Under the pieces are notes generated by a model. It did no database searches. It had not been told where the DNA came from and was given only the letters and a program-made list of their open reading frames with translations. Made by a program: the position numbers and the translations under genes. This document shows positions 24,310 through 35,221 of a stretch of DNA of 64,000 nt, in pieces. The stretch's first letter is position 1, and the number at the start of each line of letters is the position of its first letter. The DNA comes from Persicaria tinctoria (Eukaryota; Streptophyta; Magnoliopsida; Caryophyllales; Polygonaceae): NCBI GenBank assembly GCA_037127255.1, contig JBANSL010000004.1:30222467-30286466 (forward strand), written 5' to 3'.

Positions 24310-24406
24310 GGCCAGATCTCGCTTCGAGCATCCATGGCCAGATCTCGCTTCGAGCATCCATGGCCAAATCTCGCTTCGAGCATCCATGTCCAGATCTCGG
24401 TTCGAC
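24310..24406 (+). repeat. 26-bp tandem repeat, about 3.7 copies
   Basis: Units starting at 24310, 24336, 24362 and 24388, consensus start GGCCAGATCTCGCTTCGAGC, nearly identical. Because 26 is not a multiple of three, minus-strand frames through it cycle in register; no gene is supported. Confidence 0.88.
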
Positions 24407-24783
24407 GTTTTCCCGTTTGAATTCCTCCACCGACGTCGCAGCCATGGCTGCCACCGACGTCGAGTATTATCAATGTAGTTGGAGACGGGCATGAGGGGGT
24501 TTGAGGGGTCGGATTTGGCTGCAGTGGAAGAGCTCGTCGGCGGCGGAGAGAGAAGGGCGGTCGACGGAGGTGTGCAGCGAGGAGGCGAAAGGCCGGAGCT
24601 GGGAGACGGTATGCAGCGAGCGCTCCAAATTTTGTTCAGATCTGTTTTAATTTGGGGGAGAAGGGGATGAAATAAGGGTAGGGGTAAAATTGGAAAAAGT
24701 GGACATTTACCTAATATTGTAACCCTTGTGTCCTATGACTTAATATTTGTTTCCAAAATGGCCAGTTAACAAAAAAGTCCTAT
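24407..24783. other. MULE interior between the repeats and the right TIR
   Basis: GC-rich up to about 24665, then AT-rich. I cannot identify a gene or a repeat boundary. The GC-rich part may be another captured fragment. Confidence 0.3.
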
Positions 24784-25087
24784 CTGAAAAATCAAGCAAC
24801 AAAGAGAATTATAATTGTCTTTTTACTAAAAATAAAACATTAAAGAATAGGGGTATAATTGTCTTTTCATATTAAATTAAGTGAGATTTAAAACAAGAAA
24901 AGGGGTATGGGTGGTTATTTGCAAACAACCTATATTTAATGGGTGTTTATTTGACAATTTTTTAATAAGGGGTGGTTATTTGCAAACAATAATGAATAGT
25001 GGGTGGTTATTTAACAATTTTTTAATAAGTGGTGGTTATTTGCAAATTTCGTCTATCATAATTTTACTAAACTATAAAATAACAAAT

Positions 25088-25707
25088 ATTGAGGTATTGG
25101 CTAGGGGATTTCAACAAAAATCCTCACGACTCAAACATTATCATTTTCACCTTAGCTACAAAAACTAATTGTGATCAAATCAATAAGATTTTGGAAAGAA
25201 TCAATCAATTTTCTGGCCAAAAAATTAATTTAAACAAATCGGCATTCCAGACAACAACAAATATTGAAGTCCACACTAAAAACACTCCACGGGGAACTAC
25301 TTATACCTTGCAGTTACACTGCCAACTTAGGCAAATACCATGGGTTGGCCTGTCATATATAGTAAAGTTACAAATTCCACCTTTGATGAAGTTAGTACTT
25401 CCAGTAGAAACCAGCTTTCAAAATAGACTATCAACAATATCTATCAAGCAGGCCGCTACACCCTTATCAAATATAACTTAGCGGCAAACCCCTCCATATG
25501 ATGCAATGTACGTTTCCTATTACCGTCATCTCTCCACAAAGAACTTGATAAAATTAACATACAATTCCTTTGGAATAAAGAACCTAAGTATAGGCCTCTA
25601 ATTAGCTATAAATCACACAAAAATGGAGAACTTGGTCTGCGGTCCTCTGAGGACGTGAACAAAGCCTTACAATTAAAGCTCCTTTGGAAGATAATAGTTG
25701 AGCCTAA
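25088..25707 (+). pseudogene. LINE (L1-type) fragment, 5' part
   Basis: Plus-strand frames contain WLGDFNKN, the endonuclease GDFN motif, joined directly to IIFTLATKTNCDQINKIL and FSGQKINLNKSAF, which belong to the reverse transcriptase palm region. The intervening protein is deleted. Further frameshifted RT-thumb text (ELDKINIQFLWNKE, GELGLRSSEDVNKALQLK) follows. The element is split at 25707 by an LTR retrotransposon and continues at 33005. Confidence 0.8.
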
Positions 25708-26940
25708 TGACAAGAGGAAAACCTGTCGTTGTTCTTGCCAAAGAATACTCAAACTCACTAACTAGTATAGCGTGCAAGTAAGAGATCGATCCACAGGGAA
25801 ATCTATTAAATTCAAGTCTAATTATAATTGCTAAGAGAGAAAAGGGGGAGTTTTTAGTGTGAAAAGATCTGCCTTTTAGCAAAGCAGAAGCAAGCAAACA
25901 AAGTGAATTGGTTTAAGAATGCAGTGGAGAGGAATAGGTTCACCTACAATTTATCACTTCGATTGATGAATTCGATCCTTGTTTCAGCCTCTAGTTCTTG
26001 TCTTTTCCTATCAATGTCCTTGTCCAGATCTTAGATAAATTACTAGTCCTATGAGTCCTAGCGACCCTTATCTCTAAATAACCCTAACACGGTTAAGATT
26101 TAACCTAGAGATAGCATTAAGATTATGAATTAACCAAGGTACATGCAATATCAAGCTACGAGTCGATATTTAACATATATTCAACTTCCTACACATCCAA
26201 TTAGTCCTACGAGTCCTAAAGGGATATGATTTCCACTTGGGTTAAGGTTCGCTACGAGGAATCTACAAAACCCTAGCAATTGAATGGATCTACTCTAACT
26301 AGTCGGCCAGGCCAGAGAGAATAAAATACATTCAAGCAATTTAAGCACAAGGAAGTCAAAACATTGCAATAGGAATAAGAACTAGATTAAGAAACTCACA
26401 ATTCAACAATCAAAGATCCAAACTGTAGGCGAAACCTTGAGAGTTTAGTTGCTCATGCTTAACGGCGCTCTCAACAATTGAATAAAGTGCATAAGGTTCA
26501 TGAATAGAATAACTAGAAAAACCTTAAATAGTCTAGAGAAATTCGGCCCAAAATAGTTTAATGAAAACCCTAAGTAAAGTCCGCTTCCGATGTTCAGCTA
26601 CTGTACGGGTCGCGGGGCGGCCGGCGATTCTGCGAACTCCTTTGTTTCTCCTTCGAGCCGCGGGGCGGCCAACGATGCTACGGGGCGGCCAGCGATCCTT
26701 CTGATCCCCTTCTTCTTTGTTTCCAGCGGCTCCTAAGTATCCTCTTTAGCTTATTTTTGCTCTTCTCAAATCCATTTCACCTCCAATCTACTTTACCTGA
26801 AATAAACCATAAAATCATGTAGATTCCGCCTCTTCTAACTCAACAAGTGATAATGCAAATTCAACTAAATAAATGCAATATTCACACCTAAATAATGCTA
26901 AATGCAGTCTATTATGCAACACTAAACATGCTCTCTATCA
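25708..26940 (-). repeat. LARD 2 left LTR (3' LTR)
   Basis: 1233 bp, begins TGACAAGAGG and ends GCTCTCTATCA. Contains three copies of a GC-rich motif built on GGGGCGGCC near 26615-26695. Confidence 0.93.
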
Positions 26941-28487
26941 AATTCCCCCACACTTGAACCTTTGCTTCTCCTCAAGCAATAGAAAACTTAACTCTGCAGC
27001 CCCACAGAATAGCAATTCATGTATCCACACCTCAATATTCTTTAAGTGCATGAAAACTAGCAAACACAAAAAAATAATAACATCATAGCACATAATTGGA
27101 ATAATCAATGAAATCAGGCAACCATATCCATTCTAGACCTCACAAAGAAGATGTGTTTCACTCTCGCTCAAGTGTTTAGGTTTAAATGTTTATGCTCAAA
27201 ACTCAATCTTCAAAAACTTAGCTACAAGAGTCTTGCACCAGTGTTCTAAATCTCCACCGCTGGTGACTCTACACACAACAAAAATCATGAGGTCTTTCAA
27301 TTGGGTTGTACTGGGACCAAGGTAGAACATATAAGGTATGGAACAATTTTGGTCATGTGGTGCTCAAAATCAGGGAACCAAGGAAGCTACCAAATCATAC
27401 AACCACTCATAAACATCTCATACCGTATCTCTATAATGGCAAACAACACCAATCTCAAGCATAAACTTTACAAACCACTCAACTCATTCCTTTATTCTTC
27501 TTTTTTTTTTTTCTTCTTCTTTTTTTTTTTCCCTTTGTATTCCTTTTTTTTTTCTTTTCATTCATGCTATATCAACTGATTTTCCTTGACTTTTACCCCT
27601 AAGTGAATTTCATCCTCCTTAGGTCCCAAGTAAAAAAAATGCTAGCAATAATCAAACATCTCATAAATACACCTCCAACATACAATCCACCACCACAAAC
27701 CATCATCCACACTATAGATATTCACCAACTAGTCCTAAATTCCCGGATGGGGCCAGGCTATCATTGGCTATGGAAAATTCTTGTGGAGCTATAAAAGTAT
27801 AGGCAATTAGGCTCAAATTGGCTTCAAGCAGAGGATAATATGTAAGGTGGGAAAATTGTCAAATAGGGCTAATAAAGGTGCCTCAATCATGTTTAAGTCA
27901 TGTGCAGAAATCATAATATGCAGCCTTGAACAAGATATCTCAATGCAAGTCAAAGAGGAAGTAATCGAAGAGAGTACACACAACAAGCAAGAGGACTAAA
28001 TAAAGTGTAGTCCTGAATAGGGCAAAATAAGCTCACCAGGACATGTCTAGAACTTCAAGATCACCCAAAAATTCAAGATTTTATGCGCTCAATCATCAAT
28101 CAATCATGCCCACCAAATAGTGTAGAAAACATATATCGAAGGCTTCAACAATCCAAGCACATCATAGGGCATAAATCTCAATAGAAAATATAGAGGACAA
28201 ATGGCATCCACATGGGGAAATAAGACCTATTCCTAATAATGCAAGAACTAAAACTGTTTTTTTTTCAGAATAAAAATAACAATTATAGAAACTAAATATG
28301 CATACAACCAATATAAATAAACATGCAACCTTAAAACTTAAAATGCAATGCAAATTAGAACCAAAATACAGAGAGTTTTCAAGTCTTCTCCCCCACACTT
28401 GAACCTAACATTGTCCTCAATGTAGAAAAGAGAACAAAAACATCAAAATAAACATAAAAGGGAAAAGAAAAGAAACAACTAACATGC
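26941..28487. other. LARD 2 non-coding interior, PPT side
   Basis: A/C-rich sequence with a T-rich tract at 27507-27558 and a short T run at 28257-28266; no supported frame. Layout and wording (CCCCCACACTTGAACC..., TCATGAGGTCTTT) parallel the same region of LARD 1 (9066-9400), indicating common ancestry. Confidence 0.6.
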
Positions 28488-29831
28488 TCACTGCTGAGGT
28501 GGTGGAGGCGGCGGATATGGTGGGAACTGTGGATAGGCGAATCGATAGAAGTCCTCTTGTCTCTGCCATATCTGCTCCTGCATCCGTCGGATTGCCACCT
28601 GGCTCTCAGAGACCTCCTCGAGGTGGGAAGTCAAGCCACGTACATCACGACGAATGTCGTCGACCTCAACATACAGCTGCTGGTTGTGGTCCCACATCGT
28701 GTCCTGGCGCTGGTGCATCCGCTGCTGGTTCTCCCACATTGCGTCCTGGCGACGCGACATCATCTGTTGATGCTCCCACATAGTGTTCTGCTGGAGAGAC
28801 ATATCAGCCATCTGCTGTGCCAGCGAGTAGTAATCTGGACCAGCACCACCAGCTGTGCCAGAAGGTCCAGCTCCTCCAACATCCGTCGGAACTCTGGGAA
28901 CATCCTCAGCATCTTCCTGCTCAGCATCAGGAACCTGATCCTCCTCCTCATCATCATCCTCATCCATCTCATCACCCATATAAAAATCAGCAACAGTAAG
29001 GCCAAATGGGAGATGACGGGGTAATCTTAACTGGATACTCCCCTGATGGCATGCCCTCCAGGTCCACATCGGTGCTCTGCCCTCCAGGTGGCCAGTTTTC
29101 CTCAACTGGGCCTCATCATAAAGAAATGATCCATGCTGAATGTCATGGACGGCGCTCATATCGATGCATGCGCGAGCAATGAGGGTGATAAGACCCCCAA
29201 AACTGATGGTCGCCCTGTCGCGCTTGTCTAAGATATCTTTGCAGTTTATCAGGAACAGATCTACCCAACCTGGAACCACGGGGCTCTCTGGTGTCAAACA
29301 CCACAGAAATGACATGTCCTTCAGCGAGATCTTGTTGACCTCAGTCTGTGCGAAGAAGGTGTTCGCCAGAACCTTGTGAATCAGTCGTAAGGCAGGATGG
29401 CGAATGCTGGAGTTGTACTGGCCCTTCTTGGCCTCAAAAGGCACCCTAGTAGATGCCAACCAAAAAGCCACAGGGCCCTCTCCCTTGCAGACATCAAGCC
29501 AACCAGCGGTCGGCGCAGCAGTAACACCCAGAATCTCTGCTAATCTCACCTTTGATAGCTCATGACCCCTTCCCAATAATCGAAACTCAATGGATGTACG
29601 TCCCACACTCAAAGTGGCTAGAAACTCCTTACATAAACTCGGATAAGTAGGAGCATTCTTCTCCAAAAACCCTCCTAGGCCCCCATGCTCTAATAGCTGC
29701 CTAGTGCAGGCATCCATCTGTAATAATCTCAAGGTAGGCTCATGAAAGAATTTCGTTACAAAAAAGTTTCTAGTGTTCAACGAAGTCCATCTCTCCTTCT
29801 GATTTCTATTCATTCCATGTGGCCTCGACAT
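28488..29831 (-). CDS. Athila ORF-1-like retrotransposon protein
   Basis: An intact 447-codon frame. The N-terminal half (FFHEPTLRLLQMDA, YPSLCKEFLATL, HELSKVRLAEILG, NTFFAQTEVNKIS) resembles the plant retrotransposon proteins catalogued as ATHILA ORF-1 / Transposase_32. The C-terminal third has an acidic run (residues ~285-310), a Gly/Pro linker, a Gln/Met-rich repeat region with MWEHQQMM / MWENQQRM / MWDHNQQL, a probable coiled coil, and ends in poly-Pro. Its biochemical role is not established. That it is open while pol is absent suggests recent mobilisation in trans or a retained function for the element. Confidence 0.7.
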   Translation of the reverse strand: MSRPHGMNRNQKERWTSLNTRNFFVTKFFHEPTLRLLQMDACTRQLLEHGGLGGFLEKNAPTYPSLCKEFLATLSVGRTSIEFRLLGRGHELSKVRLAEILGVTAAPTAGWLDVCKGEGPVAFWLASTRVPFEAKKGQYNSSIRHPALRLIHKVLANTFFAQTEVNKISLKDMSFLWCLTPESPVVPGWVDLFLINCKDILDKRDRATISFGGLITLIARACIDMSAVHDIQHGSFLYDEAQLRKTGHLEGRAPMWTWRACHQGSIQLRLPRHLPFGLTVADFYMGDEMDEDDDEEEDQVPDAEQEDAEDVPRVPTDVGGAGPSGTAGGAGPDYYSLAQQMADMSLQQNTMWEHQQMMSRRQDAMWENQQRMHQRQDTMWDHNQQLYVEVDDIRRDVRGLTSHLEEVSESQVAIRRMQEQIWQRQEDFYRFAYPQFPPYPPPPPPQQ

Positions 29832-30865
29832 AGTGAATCGGATCTAAACAAATATTACCCAAAAGAATTGAAATCAAAGAAGAACTCACGGAAAAATCAG
29901 TTTCTGCAGCGGCCGCGGGGCAGCCGAGGGTGGCGACGGGGCGGCCGGCGACGAGGATGGCAGCGGGGCGGCTGTTTAGGTGACGGGGCGGCCGGAGAAA
30001 TTCTAGATCTGTCCACTCCGACGTCGGATCTGTTCTCCGACGTCCCAAACCTTCCTTCTTCGTAGTGGATCCGAAAGAAAACCTTTGAAAGACTTTGGGA
30101 GGAACGGTTTTTATGTAGATCTAGGAGAATGAGGTGGTGGGGTGGAGTTTTTATGTGGAGGGAAGATGGGAATGTGAGAAAAGAGTAGTTTTGTGGAAAT
30201 TTTTGGGTGAAAGTTGAGAGCTTGGAGGGTGGTTTCAATGGAGTTTCAAGAGGATGAAGAAGGAAGAAGGAAGAAAAGTGCTAGGGCGAGGGGGCGGCGC
30301 ATGAAGAAAGGGATGGAGAACAAAAGGGGTGGATAGGGTTTATTTTGTGTGGCATGGGGGCCCACTCGGGCCCCTTTAAAATTTTCTATCTGGAGTGGGC
30401 CGTGGGGCGGCCAGGGCAGGCGACGGGGCGGCCGGCGATCTTCGCGAAGGGAATTCGCTGAGACTCGGCCGCGGGGCGACCTGTTTGGAGACGGGGCGGC
30501 CAACGATTTTTCGTCCCTGTCCTTTGTCCTTTCTCCCTGCAGTGTTAGTATGCCCAAGCCAAAAACCAAAACTAAAAAAAAACGTAATGCACAAATAAAA
30601 TAGAATCTAAATTACTTACCTTGGGTTACCTCCCAAGCAGCGCCTTTGATTACCGTCGGTGGCTCGACGTTATATTCATCCCCTCATTCAAGACTCAAGT
30701 GGACATCGACAGCGCCCTCAAAAGCAAATCAAACTCTCGTGCCCAACCGATATTCGAATGCATACTGAAAATGAAACAATTGGTAATTAAAAATTCAGCA
30801 ACGAAAACCATTACCAACTTACCCTTCTTTCGAGCTTGATTCTCCCTCGAGGGTATGTAAGACCA
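29832..30865. other. LARD 2 GC-rich spacer with repeated motif
   Basis: Between the two frames lies GC-rich sequence with about eight degenerate copies of a motif built on GACGGGGCGGCCGGCGAT (29908-30000 and 30400-30515). The same motif occurs in both LTRs. No frame is supported. Confidence 0.6.
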
Positions 30866-31633
30866 CTAACACAGTTCTGTTGGTGGTTTGTTGAAGTAGT
30901 GGCTCCATGGATCAACATATTCACCAAAATCTCCCAATTTGCAAAAAGTATCAGTTTCTTGTTCGGGAACCACATAAATTAGCTCCAGACTTGGCTCCTT
31001 GATAGGCGAGTTGGGGATGATTTCTACGAATGAAGGGGGCATCGAAACATCCTCAATCTCTAGGGACGTCCCCTGAGATTTCGTGTCGATAACCACTAGA
31101 TGCTCTTCTTCACTATCAGAGAATTCATCGTTGCTTGCATCTTGGCTTTCATCAAGTTGAGGAATATGACATTGTTGAACTATCAACTCCTTCAATGTCT
31201 TAAAGAGTCGGATAATTGCTTCCCCATTTTGATTCATAGCTTCTCCAGTTTGATTCATAGCTTCCCCAGTTTGATTCACTATCTCGCGTAATTGCCCTAT
31301 CTGCTCCATCAAGAAAATGGTTGACTCTTCCATGGATGGGTCGGAGTACTCCATTGGTTGAAACGTCGAAGTGTAGGATTCTTCCTCCGCCGATTGGTCA
31401 CCCATGTAGCAGAGAAGATCCCATAATCCCGACACTCCTAAACCAGCAAAGCTTCCATTGTTTATGGACCTGGCAAGTTCTCTGGTTTGAGGAGCCATGC
31501 CCTCAAAAACGCAAACCACCACATCTCGCAAACTATCTCGGAAACCCCGTGAATAACGGATGTTAAATAAATTTTGCACTCTTGTGAGGTAGTTGTGAAA
31601 ATATTCTCCATGAAACTGCCATAACTTCAACAT
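30866..31633 (-). CDS. Gag-like protein of LARD 2
   Basis: 255 codons, first frame after the PBS. The N-terminus (WQFHGEYFHNYLTRVQNLF, MAPQTRELARSINNGSF, GLWDLLCYMGDQS) fits the Ty3-type retrotransposon Gag capsid pattern; then repeated MNQTGEA segments (residues ~140-160) in a likely coiled coil and an acidic tail. No zinc knuckle or protease motif follows. The true start could lie further upstream because no start context decides it. Confidence 0.6.
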   Translation of the reverse strand: MLKLWQFHGEYFHNYLTRVQNLFNIRYSRGFRDSLRDVVVCVFEGMAPQTRELARSINNGSFAGLGVSGLWDLLCYMGDQSAEEESYTSTFQPMEYSDPSMEESTIFLMEQIGQLREIVNQTGEAMNQTGEAMNQNGEAIIRLFKTLKELIVQQCHIPQLDESQDASNDEFSDSEEEHLVVIDTKSQGTSLEIEDVSMPPSFVEIIPNSPIKEPSLELIYVVPEQETDTFCKLGDFGEYVDPWSHYFNKPPTELC

Positions 31634-31746
31634 CTAGAAATATTAGTGATAAGGTGTCGTGAACCGTAAGATAGGTCCACAATGGGGTTAGATGTAAATA
31701 TATACAAAAGTTAGCAATTAAAATAACACAAGAATTAAATAAGAGT

Positions 31747-31764
31747 TCCCCGGCAACGGCGCCA
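31747..31764 (-). other. tRNA-Asp primer-binding site, LARD 2
   Basis: TGGCGCCGTTGCCGGGGA on the minus strand, four bases inside the right LTR. Identical to the PBS of LARD 1. Confidence 0.9.
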
Positions 31765-31768
31765 AATT

Positions 31769-32999
31769 TGACAAGAGGAAAACCTGTCGTTGTTCTTGCC
31801 AAAGAATACTCAAACTCACTAACTAGTATAGCGTGCAAGTAAGAGATCGATCCACAGGGAAATCTATTAAATTCAAGTCTAATTATAATTGCTAAGAGAG
31901 AAAAGGGGGAGTTTTTAGTGTGAAAAGATCTGCCTTTTAGCAAAGCAGAAGCAAGCAAACAAAGTGAATTGGTTTAAGAATGCAGTGGAGAGGAATAGGT
32001 TCACCTACAATTTATCACTTCGATTGATGAATTCGATCCTTGTTTCAGCCTCTAGTTCTTGTCTTTTCCTATCAATGTCCTTGTCCAGATCTTAGATAAA
32101 TTACTAGTCCTACGAGTCCTAGCAACCCTTATCTCTAAATAACCCTAACACGGTTAAGATTTAACCTAGAGATAGCATTAAGATTATGAATTAACCAAGG
32201 TACATGCAATATCAAGCTACGAGTCGATATTTAACATATATTCAACTTCCTACACATCCAATTAGTCCTACGAGTCCTAAAGGGATATGATTGCCACTTG
32301 GGTTAAGGTTCGCTACGAGGAATCTACAAAACCCTAGCAATTGAATGAATCTACTCTAACTAGTCGGCCAGGCCAGAGAGAATAAAACACATTCAAGCCA
32401 TTTAAGCACAAGGAAGTCAAAACATTGCAATAGGAATAAGAACTAGATTAAGAAACTCACAATTCAACAATCAAAGATCCAAACTGTAGGCGAAACCTTG
32501 AGAGTTTAGTTGCTCATGCTCAACGACGCTCTCAACAATTGAATAAAGTGCATAAGGTTCATGAATAGAATAACTAGAAAAACCTTAAATAGTCTAGAGA
32601 AATTCGGCCCAAAATAGTTTAATGAAAACCCTAAGTAAAGTCCGCTTCCGATGTTCAGCTACTGTACGGGCCGCGGGGCGGCCGGCGATTCTGCGAACTC
32701 CTTTGTTTCTCCTTCGAGCCGCAGGGCGGCCAGCGATGCTACGGGGCGGCCAGCGATCCTTCCGATCCCCTTCTTCTTTGTTTCCAGCGGCTCCTAAGTA
32801 TCCTCTTTAGCTTACTTTTGCTCTTCTCAAATCCATTTCACCTCCAATCTACTTTACCTAAAATAAACCATAAAATCATGTAGATTCTGCCTCTTCTAAC
32901 TCAACAAGTGATAATGCAAATTCAACTAAATAAATGCAATATTCACACCTAAATAATGCTAAATGCAATCTATTATGCAACACTAAACATGCTCTATCA
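31769..32999 (-). repeat. LARD 2 right LTR (5' LTR)
   Basis: 1231 bp, aligned end to end with 25708-26940; about 16 substitutions by eye and a 2-bp deletion near the end (GCTCTATCA). Confidence 0.93.
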
Positions 33000-33004
33000 C
33001 CTAA

Positions 33005-34290
33005 TAATTTGTGGGTGCTTCTAATTTCTTAGAAATACCTCAAAGATAAACATATTCTTCAATACCCTAAGAAAGGCAACATCTCTTGGCAATGGGCAAA
33101 ACTTACAACTCTCATTAGTCTTTTGAAAAAGGGTCTTCGTTGGGGGATAGCAAATGGTAGCTCCATCAACTTTTGGTATGATAATTGGCTTGGATGTGAT
33201 CCTTTGTGGACCCAAGCCATTGACCCCATGCAAATTGAACCATCCCTTATGGTTGGCCAATTTATCAAAGCTGACAAAACTTGGGACGTTGATAAGCTCC
33301 ACTCCATTTTGGGCTGCCAATTAAGCACCAATATCATAAACTTCATCATTTAAACCCCATTACCAAAATTCATCTCAGGATAGATTATGCTGGAATTGGA
33401 GTAAGAATGACTGGTTCTTTACTGCTTCTGCCATTGAAATGATCCATACAACTAAACATCCCACGCGATCTGATTTCCAATGGATTTGAAAATTAGATTC
33501 TCTACCTAAGATTAAGGATTTCGTTTGGAGTATTACTAAAGATTATCTTCCTACAACTTTCAAACTAGCTCAATGGGGGCTTGGTATCCCCATTAACTGC
33601 CCTCTTTGTGACATGAACTACGAGGACATTGACCACTTGTTGTTCAATTGTCCCATTTCAAAAGCCTTGATCTAACTTTTTTCACCAAAAATGGATAACA
33701 AAGTTAACTCAATTTATACCACCTCAACTACTATATCGGATACATTACTTAACCTTAGATCTTAATTAGGGAATCTTGATTTCTCCACTCTTGCCTTTGC
33801 CCGGCGGAGCATTTGGTTCTTCCGAAACAAAAGGCTATTCGACAACATTGATCCTAACCCTAGAGCCATTGTGGCCTTCATTACAGATCAAATCTGTAAT
33901 TGGAATAAGACCAGATATCTAGACAATGACTTAAACCCCGAGGTTCCAAGATCGAGCTCAACTACCACAATAAAAGCAAGGGGTCGCTGCAAATGGTCTA
34001 TGCCTAGACCTAAGTGGTGCAAAGATAGTGCATTATCCCTCGCTAACTACGAAACTTATGGGTTCCTCATTCGCGATAACAAAGGCCAAGTTCTTTTCTC
34101 GAAAGCTGATATCTCGCCTCTCTAGTCCATCATTGGCGCCAAAGGGTACGACTTGTGGAAAGGCTTATTATAGGCCATTGAACTTAATATCAAATTTATT
34201 TACATAGAAGGTGACAACCTTAGTATAACTGACAATCTTAAGACCGGTATTTCATGCTCATGCGAGATTGAGATGCTTTTGGGTATGCAA
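33005..34290 (+). pseudogene. LINE (L1-type) fragment, 3' part
   Basis: Resumes the LINE cut at 25707. The plus strand carries KKGLRWGIANGSSINFWYD, then a zinc-binding RVT domain (FVWSITKDYLPTTFKLA, CPLCDMNYEDIDHLLFNCP at 33600-33655) and an RNase H-like region (GFLIRDNKGQVLFSK, IEGDN near 34205-34220). Stops and frameshifts interrupt it. No poly-A tail was found, so the 3' end is lost or unclear. Confidence 0.8.
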
Positions 34291-34826
34291 CCTCCGGACT
34301 CTTGGGTTCACAGAATCCTTCCGATGCTTGACCGCCCATCATCTCCTACTACTGCGGTGGTTTCCGATGGTCGGTCGGAATCCTGATCTCCCCAAAATCT
34401 CTCATTCTTCTCTCCTTCTTAAGAGTGTGTGAGGGAACGAGCAACTTCCTTTAGGGTATAGTCATCCGGCTAGGCCGTTGTGACCTTTGTTATGTGCGCC
34501 GCCGCCTCTTGGGCTCCGCTGGGCCGATGGGTGCGGTGGTAAATTGCTTGCGCCGCTCGTCGATTTGAATTTTAAACCTTTGTCAAGGAGTTTGAACCCT
34601 TTCTTTTTACAACCCTTTAAACTCGTTTCAATCGCTCTATTCTCTTAGGGCTTTGTAGATCCATGGCTGGTGTTCTCCGTTCCGTCTCTATTCTTTACAA
34701 TTTCGAGCATATTCGCCTTCAATTTTTGGATCAGGGGTTTGCTCTCTGATGGAAATCGGCCTTGCAATTGGTCCGACCCCGCTCTCGGTTCAGGAGGCCT
34801 TGCTTCGGCCCCTGGCTTCCGACCTT
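34291..34826. other. Unassigned, moderately GC-rich
   Basis: No frame or repeat I can support. It could include 3' UTR of the preceding LINE. Ends at a CACTA-type terminus. Confidence 0.3.
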
Positions 34827-35160
34827 CACTACTAGAATACTGCAATTAGACATCATGCCATTTAAGTCTGTCAAGAAATCAACAGATGTTAAATTTATCT
34901 ATTACATCGTTAATTTTTTTTTTGATGTCTAAAATAGTTTACACAATGGTCAAATATGTGGACAGATGTGAAACTGTTAGTTCTGAAAAAATCAAAATGC
35001 GCACTATAGGGGGAAAATGCGGGATCTAAACACTTAGAAAAAAAATTGGAGCCCAGAGTTCCAAATTTTAGAGGTACTTTACAAAAATTTGACTTTCTTG
35101 TTTCCTTTTTCCAATAAGTTTTAACACTTAGAAAAAATCTGACCATATTTTTCACTTTCC
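34827..35160. mobile_element. CACTA (En/Spm) element, one end
   Basis: Starts CACTACTAGAAT, the canonical CACTA terminus, followed by subterminal motifs AGACATC, GATGTCT and AGATGT in both orientations. No matching opposite end was seen in the window, so this is a truncated element and the inner limit is arbitrary. Confidence 0.5.
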
Positions 35161-35221
35161 TAAAATTTAGGACACTTAAAATATTTCTATCTTCTTCTCT
35201 CTCCCCTCACATTCAATCATC

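Larger units (their letters stand above)
18804..25043. mobile_element. Mutator-like element with long TIRs (Pack-MULE type)
   Basis: Inverted repeats of about 235-260 bp bound the unit: 18804-19038 on the left, 24784-25043 on the right, both rich in AAATAACCACCC and AAAAAATTGTCAAAT motifs, with an extra repeat block on the right. Outer ends are GGCAAAAATGCA and, inverted, GACGAAATTTGCA. I could not find a credible 9-bp TSD, so the outer edges are approximate and the insertion is probably old. The interior holds a bHLH fragment, an unidentified GC-rich fragment and a large tandem array, but no transposase. Confidence 0.75.
25708..32999 (-). mobile_element. Non-autonomous Athila-like LTR retrotransposon (LARD 2)
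   Basis: LTRs 25708-26940 and 31769-32999, both TG..CA, about 1.3 percent different by hand count plus a 2-bp indel, with a perfect 5-bp TSD CCTAA (25703-25707, 33000-33004). The tRNA-Asp PBS sits next to the right LTR and the PPT (GTGTGGGGGAATT, minus strand) next to 26941, so transcription runs right to left. Coding capacity is a gag-like frame and an Athila ORF-1-like frame; no pol domain is visible in 4.8 kb of interior. It is younger than LARD 1 by LTR similarity. Confidence 0.93.

Noticed and set aside
24310..24406. CRISPR-like array
   Set aside because: Head-to-tail 26-bp repeats without spacers in a plant nuclear context; a simple minisatellite.
18790..25060. 9-bp TSD for the 18804-25043 MULE
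   Set aside because: Flanks TTTTTTTAA and TATCATAAT match too poorly; either the TSD decayed or the outer ends are set a few bases wrong.
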